A stretch of DNA of 40,023 nt from positions 56,761-96,783 of the forward strand of contig BFEA01000492.1 of NCBI GenBank assembly GCA_003427395.1, given 5' to 3'. This DNA is from Chara braunii. Its lineage: Eukaryota > Streptophyta > Charophyceae > Charales > Characeae. Below the pieces are notes generated by a model. That model saw only the letters and a list, made by a program, of their open reading frames with translations, ran no database searches and was not told the DNA's origin. This document shows, one piece after another, positions 28,999 to 38,330 of this stretch (position 1 is its first letter; every line of letters starts with the position of its first letter). The position numbers and the translations under genes are program-made.

Positions 28999-29500
28999 TT
29001 GCAATGAACCACTTATATAAACAGTCAAGCATATGCACAATGAGAGTTCACACCAAATTTGCACCGAAGTCAAGAGATGGAGAGTCCAGATTAGCACAGC
29101 TCATAAACTTCAATGAATGATCATATTCGAGTTCACCAAGTGCTCACCAGCTCATATTACACAGCTTCAGAGTTAGAGTCACCACGCGCTCATCAGCACA
29201 GTACCCAGCATCCTCTCTCTCTCTTGTCTTATGTCACACAACCTTGCTGCCTCACTCCCTCTTTCTCTGTCTTGAACTCTCTCAGTCTCCACTACTATGA
29301 GGATCACAACCCTGGATACTCCTACTCATGCTCAACTACTACTACTACTATAGTGGCTATGGCTGCCTGCCTTCCACAGCACAGGGTCGCTCAGCAGGGC
29401 TCCCTAGGGCTCTGTCCACTCGCAATAGCGCACAAGCACCAACAGCGCTTCCAACTTCTTGCGAATGATCAATCTGCTCGAGTGAGGCTGGACCAGTCTT
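28999..29500 (-). mobile_element. Putative LTR C (5' LTR, minus strand)
   Basis: The LTR end is placed at TTGCA just before the primer-binding site. Close to it on the minus strand is GTTTATATAAG, a TATA-like word. No second copy exists in the window, so the upstream limit is a guess. It shares no clear similarity with LTR A or B. Confidence 0.5.
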
Positions 29501-30063
29501 CTTATTGACTTGGACTGGGGCTGTACTTTACTCAGCCTCTGCTTGACTTGGCCTGACTTTGACTGGTACTGGTCGCTCGCGGCCTGTTTGCTTTTGGAAT
29601 ATTGAGGCCCGGTACCTTCCAGACTTTTCTTCGAGCGCTCCTGCATTTTGACTGTGGGACTGGACGTTGAGGCCGGGTACCGGTTGAATTTTGACTTGGT
29701 GGCCTACCCGACTTGACACTTTTTCGGTTTCGGCCTGCTTGGTCTCTTTTTGACTTGGGGGCCTTAACCCTGGGACTCAAATTTGGGGTCTGCAACGTGA
29801 AAATGCCTTTCATGTATCTTCGTTTGTTTTCAAATGCTGCAGAACAACCTCTTCATAGATGGCCTCCAAAGGGTTACCTTTTTTTTTTTTTTTTTTTTTT
29901 GGCCAAAAGGCTGACTTTGCAGGTGACTAAAATGGCAGTAAAATCTCATTTTCCTATTTTGGCCATAACTTCTCCAGGTTTTATGAACTTTTATCCAAAT
30001 GGGACAGCTCTTGGTGTTTTCGGATAAAGGCAATCGCGAAGGTATATCGATATGTACTACGTA
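29501..30063. other. No gene recognised; TTGACTTGG words and T22
   Basis: 29501-29760 has many TTGACTTGG and GACTGG variants and two GAGGCCSGGTACC-type words. A T22 run lies at 29879-29900. The only frames are short and overlapping. No domain is seen. Confidence 0.45.
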
Positions 30064-30142
30064 GTTCCCCACCCCCCACCCCTATATGTAGGTTTTTGTT
30101 CCCCACCCCCCAGCCCCCACCCCGATATGACAGTTTCTGTTG
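30064..30142 (-). repeat. Tandem C-rich repeat, G-quadruplex potential
   Basis: GTTCCCCACCCCCC begins two units at 30064 and 30098, each ending in ATATG and a GTTT word. In unit 2, 30101-30123 has four C runs of four or more bases; the minus strand could fold as a G-quadruplex. Confidence 0.8.
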
Positions 30143-30179
30143 CTTCTAGATTTGGTGAGTGGTTGGTTAGTTCTCTAGC

Positions 30180-30325
30180 TTCTTTCTTTCTTTCTTTTTC
30201 TTTCTTTTTTTTCTTTCTTTTTTTTTCCTTTTTTTCCCTTTCTTTTTTTTTCTTTTTTTTCCCTTTTCCCCTTTTTCCTTTCTTTTTCTTTTTTTTCTTT
30301 TTTTTTTTTCTTTTTCTTTTCTTAA
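30180..30325. repeat. T/C-rich low-complexity tract
   Basis: About 145 bases of T runs broken by C. Lysine-rich and phenylalanine-rich frames through it are spurious. Confidence 0.95.
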
Positions 30326-30919
30326 ACAAGTTCTATAGATTCAGAGTTCTCTGACAGTAAACTTTAGGGTAGTTGTTGAGAAAAATTCAAAAAATTGGGA
30401 AAAAAAATCCGAGAGCAGTTATTAGATCTGGCTATATCCTGGGACAGTTATGCAATTCGCTCGGATACTAATATAGAGATGTCATAAATACGACACATTC
30501 GCTGGTCAAGGGGGTAAGTAGAGTCAATCAGCGGACTCGATCGGGGTCTAGTTTTTTTCCTTTTTCTTTCGAGGGGGGGGTAATCTTCTCTTTATCGTAG
30601 CATTGTTCCATTTTTAATGGACGTCCCAAGGAAAGGGTCTTGTTTTGGGGGCTACCTTCTGCCTTCCTTTTTTTTGTGGGATACGTAGTTACTAATAATA
30701 ATTGATGAAATTGTTGAAAAGTTGAGAACATGGACCGTCTGAGAATTCCTCTGAGGAGTAGTCACTCGAACAAGATGTCTCGTGCGAGCTCCTCCCCAAG
30801 TGGTTTGGACCATGAGCCGTAAAATCAGCCGCTGGCGACGAGCCCGATGGCCCATCGTTCATGATAAAAATCCCGCCGCACCTGCCGGTCCACCTGGTCT
30901 TCCACGCCTCTAAGCTGGC
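30326..30919. other. No gene recognised
   Basis: AT-rich then mixed sequence with no recognised domain, up to the target duplication of the U6 pseudogene. Confidence 0.45.
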
Positions 30920-31022
30920 TACTTACACACCAGCCAGTCCTTTGGGACATCCGCTAAAATTGGAACTATACAAAGAAGATTAGCATGGCCCCTGCCCAAG
31001 GATGATACTTACACACCAGCCA
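30920..31022 (+). repeat. 17-bp target-site duplication around U6
   Basis: TACTTACACACCAGCCA occurs at 30920-30936 and at 31006-31022, immediately flanking the U6-derived segment. A perfect 17-bp direct repeat is the expected scar of endonuclease-primed retrotransposition. Confidence 0.93.
30937..31005 (+). pseudogene. U6: U6 snRNA retropseudogene, 3'-truncated
   Basis: The segment starts at the first U6 base (GTCC), keeps the collapsed 5' stem-loop, then GACATCCG, TAAAATTGGAAC, and AAGATTAGCATGGCCCCTGC and CAAGGATGA. It ends about 73 bases into the roughly 102-base RNA. U6 is the catalytic RNA of the spliceosome. Differences from the consensus include ACAGAG changed to ACAAAG (the 5' splice-site-binding box) and a few others; the AGC triad remains. 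It has no terminal T run and no tail. With flanking 17-bp direct repeats it is a processed pseudogene, not a gene. Confidence 0.92.
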
Positions 31023-31139
31023 AGAGCGACGACTTCTCGAGCCGGCGATCACAAGACCCTCCCTCCATGGACGGTCACCACGAAATCGATCGGGTTGTTT
31101 CACATCGCAAGTATAGCAACAAGCCAAGGCAATACACAG

Positions 31140-31714
31140 TGTTACGATTCTGGTCGTTCCCAAAGTGCGAATTCACAATGAAAGACAATGCCACCCAATT
31201 GCGAAAAAAATGAAAGCACTTGCAAAGAGATAGAGACCCCCTTCTCTCTCCACCTTCCTCCTCCTCCTTCACTTCGCCAATCTTAGTCTTCTTCCAATAG
31301 TAATAATAACAATGAGTGGATGAACTAGAATCAATATCCGAAGTTCCCTCTTACTGCCGACACAACAACAGGTCGACCATAGCTATGGCTTCCCCCCCTT
31401 CTTCCTCCTCTCACATGCCTAGGCTATGGCGAACTACTGAGGGCTCTGCCCTCCTGTGCAAAGGACAACGCAAAGCAGCTATATCGCTGCACTCCTGTCC
31501 AAAGGACAACCCAAAGCAGCTATGCCGCTGCTCACTAAGCCTTGAGCTTCTTTGGTGTGGCATCACCCCGACTGGGGCCTTCCAGATGCAGCGCCCAACA
31601 AGGTGAAGATGGTGTCCACCATAGCCAGGCAGGTACCTCGCCACTCTCCTCCTTCGCTCCCTTCTCCCTCCTCCTCAGGCTGAGCTGCTCGCCATAGCCA
31701 AGCTGATCGATGCA
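31140..31714 (-). mobile_element. LTR A, copy 2 (3' LTR, minus strand)
   Basis: Inverted copy of 18858-19571. On the minus strand it ends GTAACA at 31140, with no primer-binding site after it, as expected for a 3' LTR or solo LTR. It lacks the pyrimidine minisatellite and a few short blocks found in copy 1. The gypsy element 2 remnant lies directly upstream on the same strand. Confidence 0.8.
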
Positions 31715-31799
31715 GCAGTTGGCTGGTTGTCAGGTAGTAGAAAGTCTAGGGGCAGTCTAGGCTTGAAAGTCAGTAGCAGACTGTTACGGCTTACCCCAA

Positions 31800-32117
31800 T
31801 GGCGCTGTGCACAACGTTGATGTACAGGCTGGCAATGAGAGGGTCGGAAGGGGCTTGAGAAGCCCAAGAGGGGCCTGTGTACGTGGCTTGTCTCTCTGAC
31901 ACACCTGACAAGTCTCCACGTACAGCTTCGCATCTTTCATCATTGTGGGCCATCAGAACCGCTGCAACAGATTTGCTGCAGTCTTCCTATATCCACGAAT
32001 GCTGGCCACCTTCGCATCATCGGGCTTCAATCCCTCCGCGGAAATCTCATGACCCAAGTACAAGATCCGGGTGCGGCCAAATTCACACTTCTCCCCGTTG
32101 ATCTTCAACTGGTGCTG
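31800..32117 (-). pseudogene. Element 2 RT end fused to integrase remnant
   Basis: After the RT stop the minus strand continues HQLKINGEKCEFGRTRILYLG and HEISAEGLKPDDAKVASI (end of RT). It passes in frame into RGYRKTAANLLQRF, which belongs to the integrase HHCC region. A TGA then stands where a Trp codon is expected, followed by WPTMMKDAKLYVETCQVCQRD and TQAPLGLLKPLP. RNase H and the tether are missing, so an internal deletion joined RT to integrase. Beyond LLKPLP the frame is lost and the catalytic core is absent before LTR A. Confidence 0.78.
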
Positions 32118-32774
32118 TCAAAGGAGGCTAAGGACTTTGTCTAAATGGCCAATGTGCTCCTCGACAGTCCCACTGAAAATAAGTATGTCATCGAGGTACA
32201 CGATGACAAACTTATCCAAGTAGTCATGAAATATCTGATTCATGGCGTGCTGAAAGGTGCCAGGAGCATTGCAAAGGCCGAAAGGCATCACCACAAACTC
32301 GTACAGACCGTACCTGGTATGAAAAGCGGTTTTGTGTTGATCCTCGGGCCGGATTGCGATCTGATGGTACCCACACTTCAGATCTATCTTACTGAAGTAC
32401 CGGCACCCTTGCACTCGGTCCAACAAGTCATCGATGCGCGATAGGGGCTCTGCGTTCTTCACAATGATGGCATTCAGGCCCCTATAGTCAATGTACATCC
32501 TCAAGGTCCCCCCCTTCTTCGGTACAAATAAGACTGGCCATCCATAAGGGGAGACACTCGGCCTGATCCAACCCTTCTCTACGAGTTCCTTGAGTTGTCG
32601 GCGAAGCTCATCGAGCTCAGCTGGAGACATCTGATAGATCCTACCCTTCGGAATACTAGATCCTGAGATAATCTCTATCGCGTGCACGACCTCCCTCTCA
32701 ACAACTCCTTTCGGCTCTTCAAATAGATCAGGGTACTTAGCAAGTACTCCCTCTATCTCCAGCGGCATTTTCAC
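32118..32774 (-). pseudogene. Element 2 reverse transcriptase
   Basis: A 218-codon minus-strand frame with ILAKYPDLFEEP-like lead-in (VLAKYPDLFEEPKGV), GWIRPSVSPYGWPVLFVPKK, RMYIDYRGLN, YFSKIDLKCGYHQI (motif A, catalytic Asp kept), FGLCNAPGTFQ (motif B) and YLDD at 32187-32198 (motif C). It ends at TGA (32118-32120), probably a CGA to TGA change since the coding sequence continues after it. The best-preserved coding block in element 2. A 48-bp tandem duplication lies just upstream of its start. Confidence 0.88.
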
Positions 32775-32850
32775 CAGCTCGCCTGCTGCAGAGAAACTTT
32801 TTTCTCCGGCGGCATTTTCACCGGCTCGCCTGCTGCAGAGACATAAACTA
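32762..32850 (-). repeat. 48-bp tandem duplication in element 2 pol
   Basis: CGGCATTTTCACCAGCTCGC (from 32762) and CGGCATTTTCACCGGCTCGC (from 32811) start two nearly identical units, each continuing CTGCTGCAGAGA. It lies at the protease-RT junction and creates the stop that ends the upstream frame. Confidence 0.88.
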
Positions 32851-33510
32851 AGTACATACCCTCCTCCGGATTTTGCTTATAATAATTATAAAACGCAGCC
32901 ACACACATACATCCGTAGGACTCGATCAGACTACTAGCTTTAAACTTACGTAATCTGGCGGTCCCCCCTTCGCGCAAAGTGTGTTTGACCACTTTTCTGT
33001 CCCAGTCAAACTGGGGTTGTGCAACCCAAAAAATAGTACATACCTAACAGGATATCCATCGGGAGATCATCGCTGACTAGGAACGAGATGCGATGTCTCA
33101 GTTCCCCTCCCGCGTACGGGAAACAACACTCAACGTCCTTAAGGTAGTCGTTGACTACCACGCGCTGTTTGTTGGCACAGGTCGACTCAGGCGTTGCACT
33201 TGCCATGTAAGCGCAGCCTCTCAACACACGCGCGACTAATAAAATTCTGCGTCGAGCAAGTGTCATAATAGGCCACGGCCTTGCGGTCGCTGATGACTAC
33301 CTCACCGACGAACATCTCACCCTTAGGGGCTTTAGCCAATGCTGTCCAAGAAGCTTGTGGGTCTGACCTAGACCACTCCTCCTCTAGCTCCTCTAACGAC
33401 TCGAACACATTCATCGAACAGAGGCTCGATGGGTGCGAATGTGTTTGCGGGACGACAACGGAGTCAGTAGCTTGGGCCATCCCTCGAGATGGTGAGGGTG
33501 TGTCCACCAC
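32771..33510 (-). pseudogene. Element 2 protease and linker
   Basis: Minus-strand AVAYYDTCSTQNFISRACVE (around 33205-33275) is a retropepsin active site in which the Gly of Asp-Thr-Gly is Cys, a likely inactivating change. The frame shifts near 33190 and resumes in QRVVVNDYLKDVECCFPY and LVSDDLPMDILLGMYYF (the usual ILGMDWL block, here GMYYF). The next frame (32771-32992) with LIESYGCMCVAAFYNYYK leads toward RT. Confidence 0.8.
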
Positions 33511-33665
33511 CTCGACCCTAGCAAGAACAACTATTATTCCTACTGGCCCGACGTGTTTCCCGGAGCAGTTCCAAAACGACTGGCAACATTGCTACCTACG
33601 GGAGTGGAGGATCCCAATGCCTGCCCCATTGTAGGCTGAATCTTTTCGGTCACCTTCTTATTTCA

Positions 33666-35399
33666 ACACTTGAAATGATTATGGCCATATTGGCCACAAC
33701 GGATGCAAGCCTGCCGAGTGTACTGATCCCTCCACATGTCCTATGTAAGACCCACTTTCTCCCATGGAGGAGCATTGGGTCAACTTGACTCCTAGACCGG
33801 GAGCCTCCACAGCGTCTACCGGTCGCCTTACCTTTTTTGTACTGAGGCAGTGACTACTCCACCCCCTGAAGCCTCTACGCTGCCCGCCTCTATACCTACT
33901 CCCTCCTGGAAGTCGTCATCTAACTCGATGGTAGAACCATCGTTATCGATAAACATAATATGGACTTTCGCCTTCCAGTTGGGAGGCAGTGACTTTTTCC
34001 TACCATCCGTAGTGGATTGGTGCCCATGCCCTATCTTTGCATCTAGGTCTAGGGCCTTCTTGCTAAACGAAGGGAAGTCGTGCACATTGATGTTAGCCTC
34101 TCCTGCCAACTTATTCTTTAGGGGCATGGGAAGACACCTCAGGTAAGTGGTCAGTAAGACTTGGGGGTCATAGCGCACTCCAGGAACACAGATCAGATGC
34201 TCTACAGCGTCTGTGGCATCCCTCACTGACTTGAACGGTCTGTTGCTCAAAGTCAGGATCGCGCCAGTGGCCTTTTGGGCCTCCTGAGGATCATGCCATC
34301 TCCCTCCACCATCTTGAGGAAGTCTTCCAGTTTCTGGTTGACTGCCCAAGCGCGGAAGTCATGTCCGTACCCCTGTAGCTACACTAACCCACTCAACCAT
34401 CTTGTTGCACTACCCTCAGGAGGCAGCCACAAACACTTCCTCGTGTGGCGAGGTCAACTTGCACTTAACGTAGACCGACACTGACCTCAACCATGTGTCC
34501 AGGTCTTTGCCCCTCTTGTCCCCTGAAAAGGGTTTGGTTGAGGTGATGGTCGTCTTTGCAACCCACTGGCCTTGTCCCGGTACCTGGCCCACTCCAGGAT
34601 GTGGACCCTAGGGTGCAAGCTACTGCACCAACTGCTGTTGGGGTTGTGTGCCCAGCTGTTGTGCTGGTTGCGAGACAGTTGGCTGCCCAGTTATGGCAAC
34701 CTGCGATGGAGGTTGGGAATACACTGCCTGTACAGGAATCTGTACACTAGGACCTACTGAGAACCCTCCTGTCAAAGGCATTCCTAGGGAAGCGGGCTGT
34801 ACCGATGTTGCAAGATTGACAAATGGGGATACCCCAGTCACCTGTGGGACAAAAGGAGGAGGTTGTACCACGGGCCAGGCACCGGGTCGTGATGGTGATG
34901 GTGTCGCCTGAGCTCGTCCGACCAACAGGGCCAGGCTTTGCTGGATGTCCTGTAAGAGCGCCATTTGGTAATCCTGCATCTCTACTACATCTAGCAAGAT
35001 CGTCCTCAGGGTCCTCACATCATCATCCATGTCTGTTAGGTCCATCTCCTCTAACTCACTAATATCCGCTTGTCTCCGCTGCATACTGGCTCTTCTCCTG
35101 ATCATCCTCTTTTTTTCTGCCTTTATCTCTCCTAAAGCCTGTTGTAGTTGTGCCTCGCGAGCCGTTGCTCGCTGGGAACACCGCTGAGCAGAAGTTGCCA
35201 TGGCTGCTGAAGTAGCGGCCTCGCTTGTGAATGCCCTGCTTGCCTCAGCGGCCCTAGTTGTCCGCTGTTGCTGCTGTCCCTCCCTACGTTGGCGGAACAA
35301 AAGTTTGTCGCCCTCTGGTCCTAATGCCAAGTGGGCTGCTGGGCGTCTCGCTGATTGCAGGATCCGGTCGTCCTCGCTAGTTTCCTCCCTGTCGCTCAT
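33666..35399 (-). pseudogene. Element 2 gag with zinc knuckle
   Basis: The start at 35399 (MSDREETSEDDRILQSARRP) is a good gag-like beginning. A Gln/Arg/Ala-rich segment, a coiled-coil-like stretch (LQQALGEIKAEKKRMIRR), and a Pro/Gln-rich linker follow to a stop at 34617. The capsid continues across stops and a frameshift (RWLSGLV, LQGYGHDFRAWA near 34350-34420; then DPQVLLTTYLRCLPMPLKNK, LDLDAKIGHG to 33828). A CCHC knuckle (CIRCGQYGHNHFKC) at 33666-33707 is followed at once by a TGA. Function in an active element: RNA packaging. Confidence 0.83.
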
Positions 35400-36635
35400 A
35401 AGCTACAGAACTGCACACTGTCTGCACTAGGTCACTCACTCAATGCCTGCCGCAGCGTCATGCACAGACCAATTTGAAAATAAATAAATTAATTAACCGG
35501 TGGCTATTTCAGAGTCTATACATTCGGGTCCAGATTCCTACAAACAAAACTATTTTACTTTGACTAGTCCGCAAACAGAGAAGCAATTGAGTAGAAACTG
35601 TTTCTACCTATGCTGTCTGTCAAATGTTAATGGTTTTACATCCAACTAATCAAAATGAAAATAGAATCATTTGTTGGGTTTGTTTGCAGAATGGAATTTT
35701 ACCCAAACTTATCCCTTGGAATCTACCCCTTCCTCAGTTCTTATTGAAAGTCACTTGACGTCAGCATTCCCGAGCAGTCCAGATAGCGTGCGTGTCTAAA
35801 GGTGTGCACACGGCCCACCCCTGTGCCCCGAGTGTATGCTAAGTTGGCCAGCCCTGCACTATTTTTATCCTTGCATGCGGCAAGCCTTACACCGACCGAT
35901 TGCCTGATCAGGAGGCGTTTTAGGTCGGCCCCCGAAGTCCTCAAGGATTATTTAACGTCGCAGACAGGACGACGATCACAGCCAATGGAAGGTACCGGTG
36001 CTTATTTATTGACGCCTGGTACTTGTCTCCCCTGTAGGGCTGGCCTGCCCCTCGTCAACCATCTATCAGCGCAGCAGGCAGACAAAGGACAAAGCAGCAA
36101 AGCATGCGTGCTCTACTCCCAGTGGGTTGGCATGGTGACTGTGACCCAGTGCTTCGTCCAGGGCCCTTCAGATAGCTCCGCCCTCTCCTTCCAGATGCTC
36201 CACGTGAACAATGCCGACTCTCGAGGTTGAGCGCACTCGACTCCTCACATGAGAGGACTCTCAAGACAAAACACACATCCTCGCTGTAAGAAGTGTCAAA
36301 GAGGGTAGATAAGGTTAAGAGCAACGTACCTCAAAATAGTTGCCCCCAACCACAGATATTCCCACCACATGACCTGATGCCGACTGTGATGACCAACAAC
36401 CACCATTACTCCGCCGTTCCACCTCAGCATCAATCGCACATCAGATAGTTCTCATCACACTGCGAACACCCAATATACACACATAGCCTTCCTGGCGATA
36501 CCCCTCACCTCCTGGGTCGCCCTACTTGCCTTCGCCCTCCTCACTACACACTCCCTACGGCCGCTCGCCCAGCAGACCGCATGTATGTACCGCATAGGCA
36601 GAAGACAAGCGCCAGATTAGCACACCATACCACAA
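35400..36635 (-). other. Retroelement 5' leader region (minus strand)
   Basis: About 1.2 kb between the LTR B primer-binding site and gag 2. No gene is recognised. TTTAACGTCGCAGACAGGACG near 35952 resembles the extra segment of the 28.2-kb tandem repeat. A rearrangement breakpoint is inferred somewhere in this interval. Confidence 0.45.
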
Positions 36636-36646
36636 CTCTGATACCA
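36636..36646 (-). promoter_or_regulatory. Primer-binding site, LTR B
   Basis: Minus-strand TGGTATCAGAG, matching plant initiator-Met tRNA 3' end complement over 11 bases, lies three bases after the TGCA end of LTR B. Confidence 0.85.
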
Positions 36647-36649
36647 AAT

Positions 36650-36968
36650 TGCAAGGAAAATGAGCGATAGCGAACTTCAGAAACCAAGCAGCATCATACA
36701 CATGAGACCAGATAGTCGTGACCTCGAACCAAAAGCAGAATTGCAACGAGTCCCACCAAATAAGAGCACAGCAAAAGCTCATAAGTGACAATGTTGGAAT
36801 AATCTCATCATCATCAACAAAGAACCAATGTCGACGTCCTATCTGGCGCTCTGCGCCCAGACTACAAATGGCAGATCTTATCTAGCCTATCTACAATGCC
36901 GCTGGTGACGTCAACAGCTCCCCAAAGTACGAGCAGATCTCAGCCTATGCCGTTCGCTTCAAGCACCA
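36650..36968 (-). mobile_element. LTR B, copy 2 (5' LTR, minus strand)
   Basis: Inverted match of 25974-26293 from TGGTGCTTGA to TTGCA, 319 bp. A primer-binding site follows, so it is a 5' LTR. It carries the same pol-terminal codons as copy 1 (VLEANGIG readable) but lacks the rest of pol upstream, which confirms that these codons are part of the LTR. Confidence 0.85.
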
Positions 36969-37074
36969 GGTATGTCCCACTCACTAGTGCCACATGCACC
37001 CAAGGACCACCATGCGCCCCATCCAGCATACAGCAGCGCAGCTCGGGTATGGCTGCCTGCTCATCCAGCTCGCC

Positions 37075-37575
37075 CGTGAGCGCGTGAGCGCTGGCCAGCG
37101 TTAGTGCAGCAGCGCTTGCGCAGCATGCAGCCAGTGCCCGAATGAGGAGTACTGGGGCAGGCACTGTCCTAAATGGAAGTGACCTGCTTGTTGCGTGCGG
37201 CCTGCCTGCATTGGGCCTCGGTCCAGAAGCTTCCGGTAGGCCCTGTGAGGCTGAGCCCCAGTCCGAACGAATCAGGCCCAGGGCCTGTGGTGGTTTCCTG
37301 TGCCCAACTGCCCGCAGCCTGTGTTCGGCCCATGTTGCGTATCTGGCTCAGGGCCTGCCTCACTTACATACGAAAAATATAGTCTGGGCCTGGGCGCTCT
37401 CAACCAACTGGCGCTGCGCAACTGCCTAAATTTCCTCAATTGCGTGGTGACCCCAAAAATGGGCCTGTAGGCCTTGGTCAAGCCTGCCTTCACTTAGGGC
37501 GGCCGACTGTACTGAAAATAGGGCCCAGTAGGGCGTATCGAGGCCTTGAGCCTCGCACTTGCAAGACTGGGTCGC
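37075..37575 (+). repeat. Dispersed repeat R, copy 2
   Basis: Diverged relative of 590-1203 on the same strand, with shared anchors GTGCAGCAGC, ATGGAAGTGACC/GGC, GCTTCCGGT, CCAACTGGCG, CCTTCACTTA, AGGGCGG and CCTCGCACTTG in order. Rich in GGCCTG. It begins about 100 bases beyond LTR B copy 2. No coding role evident. Confidence 0.6.
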
Positions 37576-37759
37576 CCAGGCAAACAAGGTGACCTGGGCG
37601 GCCTAGCCTGGTTTATTAACTTTATTTACTTATTTATTTATTGGGGCTAACGGGAGATTGCGTGTGTGCGTGTGTGCATGTGTTTTTATTTTGTTTAGTT
37701 TTGTATAAAAAAGTTCATTATTTATTTCTTTATTAGTTATTTACTAGGAAGATTTTCAT
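37576..37759. other. TTTA-rich sequence
   Basis: AT-rich DNA with TTTA runs and a G/T stretch at 37661-37685. No gene seen. Confidence 0.5.
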
Positions 37760-37835
37760 GCCTGGCTGGGCCTGCCAGCCCAGGCACCCGGGCATGACGC
37801 CTGGGGTACCCGGGCGTGAAAAAAAAAAAAAAAAA

Positions 37836-37867
<32 letters not shown>
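37760..37867. repeat. GC-palindrome module 2 with A20-C-T28 foldback
   Basis: CCTGGCTGGGCCTGCCAGCC and CCCGGGCATGACGCCTGGGG lead to TACCCGGGCGTG. Then A20 (37819-37838), one C and T28 (37840-37867) make a near-perfect A/T inverted repeat. The core resembles the 38.15-38.24 kb module (ACCCGGGCRTG is shared). Confidence 0.8.
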
Positions 37868-38130
37868 GCCTTTCTGAGCTCTCCCAGAAGACCCCAAATC
37901 CGGGCTCTTTTCAATTTTTGAGAGTTGGTTGTCAAAGGGGGGGAAAGGGAGGTATAAATTTGTTTTAAAGGGGCTGAGGGGGGTTAAAGGGGGGTGCCTT
38001 AGTGTGATTTTGTTATTTTCTTTTTTTTTTCTCCGATTCGGTGAGGAATTCTGATGTGACCCTCAGCCAAAAGTTGTTTGTATTGCAATTCTACACAACA
38101 TATTTTCTTTCTGGAATTTTTTTCCTTTCG
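37868..38130. other. No gene recognised
   Basis: G-run and T-run rich sequence, no credible frame. Confidence 0.5.
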
Positions 38131-38330
38131 TTTTTTTTTTTTTTTTGCGGTCGGGCTGCCCAGAACCCTGCCCGGGGCTCATGCCCGGCCGGGCACCCGG
38201 GCGTGTATCCGGGCACAAGTTGGGTGCCTGGGCACCTGGAAAAACAGCCTAGGTTATTTATTTATTTATTTTAATTAATTAATTAATAATTATTTATTTA
38301 TTTATTTACTGACTGATTTTTTTTTGGGTT
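38131..38330. repeat. GC-palindrome module 3 with TTTA tail
   Basis: T16 (38131-38146), then GCCCGGCCGGGCACCCGGGC within a C/G-rich core to about 38240, then AGCCTAGGTT and TTTA/TTAA runs to about 38310. Same layout as the 39188 module. Confidence 0.65.

Larger units (their letters stand above)
31715..35399 (-). mobile_element. Ty3/gypsy retrotransposon, element 2 (minus strand)
   Basis: Minus-strand gag, zinc knuckle, protease and RT are followed by a much-deleted integrase remnant. The RT differs from element 1 throughout (for example GYHQIAIRPEDQHKTAFHTR), so it is a different family. Many stops and two internal deletions. At its 3' end is LTR A; the LTR and primer-binding site upstream of its gag are LTR B. 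Confidence 0.86.

Noticed and set aside
30937-31005. Functional U6 snRNA gene
   Set aside because: The 3' third is missing, the ACAGAG box is mutated, there is no T-run terminator, and direct repeats mark it as a retrocopy.
33281-35430. Plus-strand frames in 33.3-35.4 kb
   Set aside because: They are antisense shadows of the minus-strand gag and protease of element 2.
18858-36968. Target-site duplications that would prove the inversion model
   Set aside because: The 5-bp flanks of the re-paired LTRs (for LTR B, ATACC and CAAGG) do not match by eye, so I do not claim them as support. The LTR A start is also uncertain.
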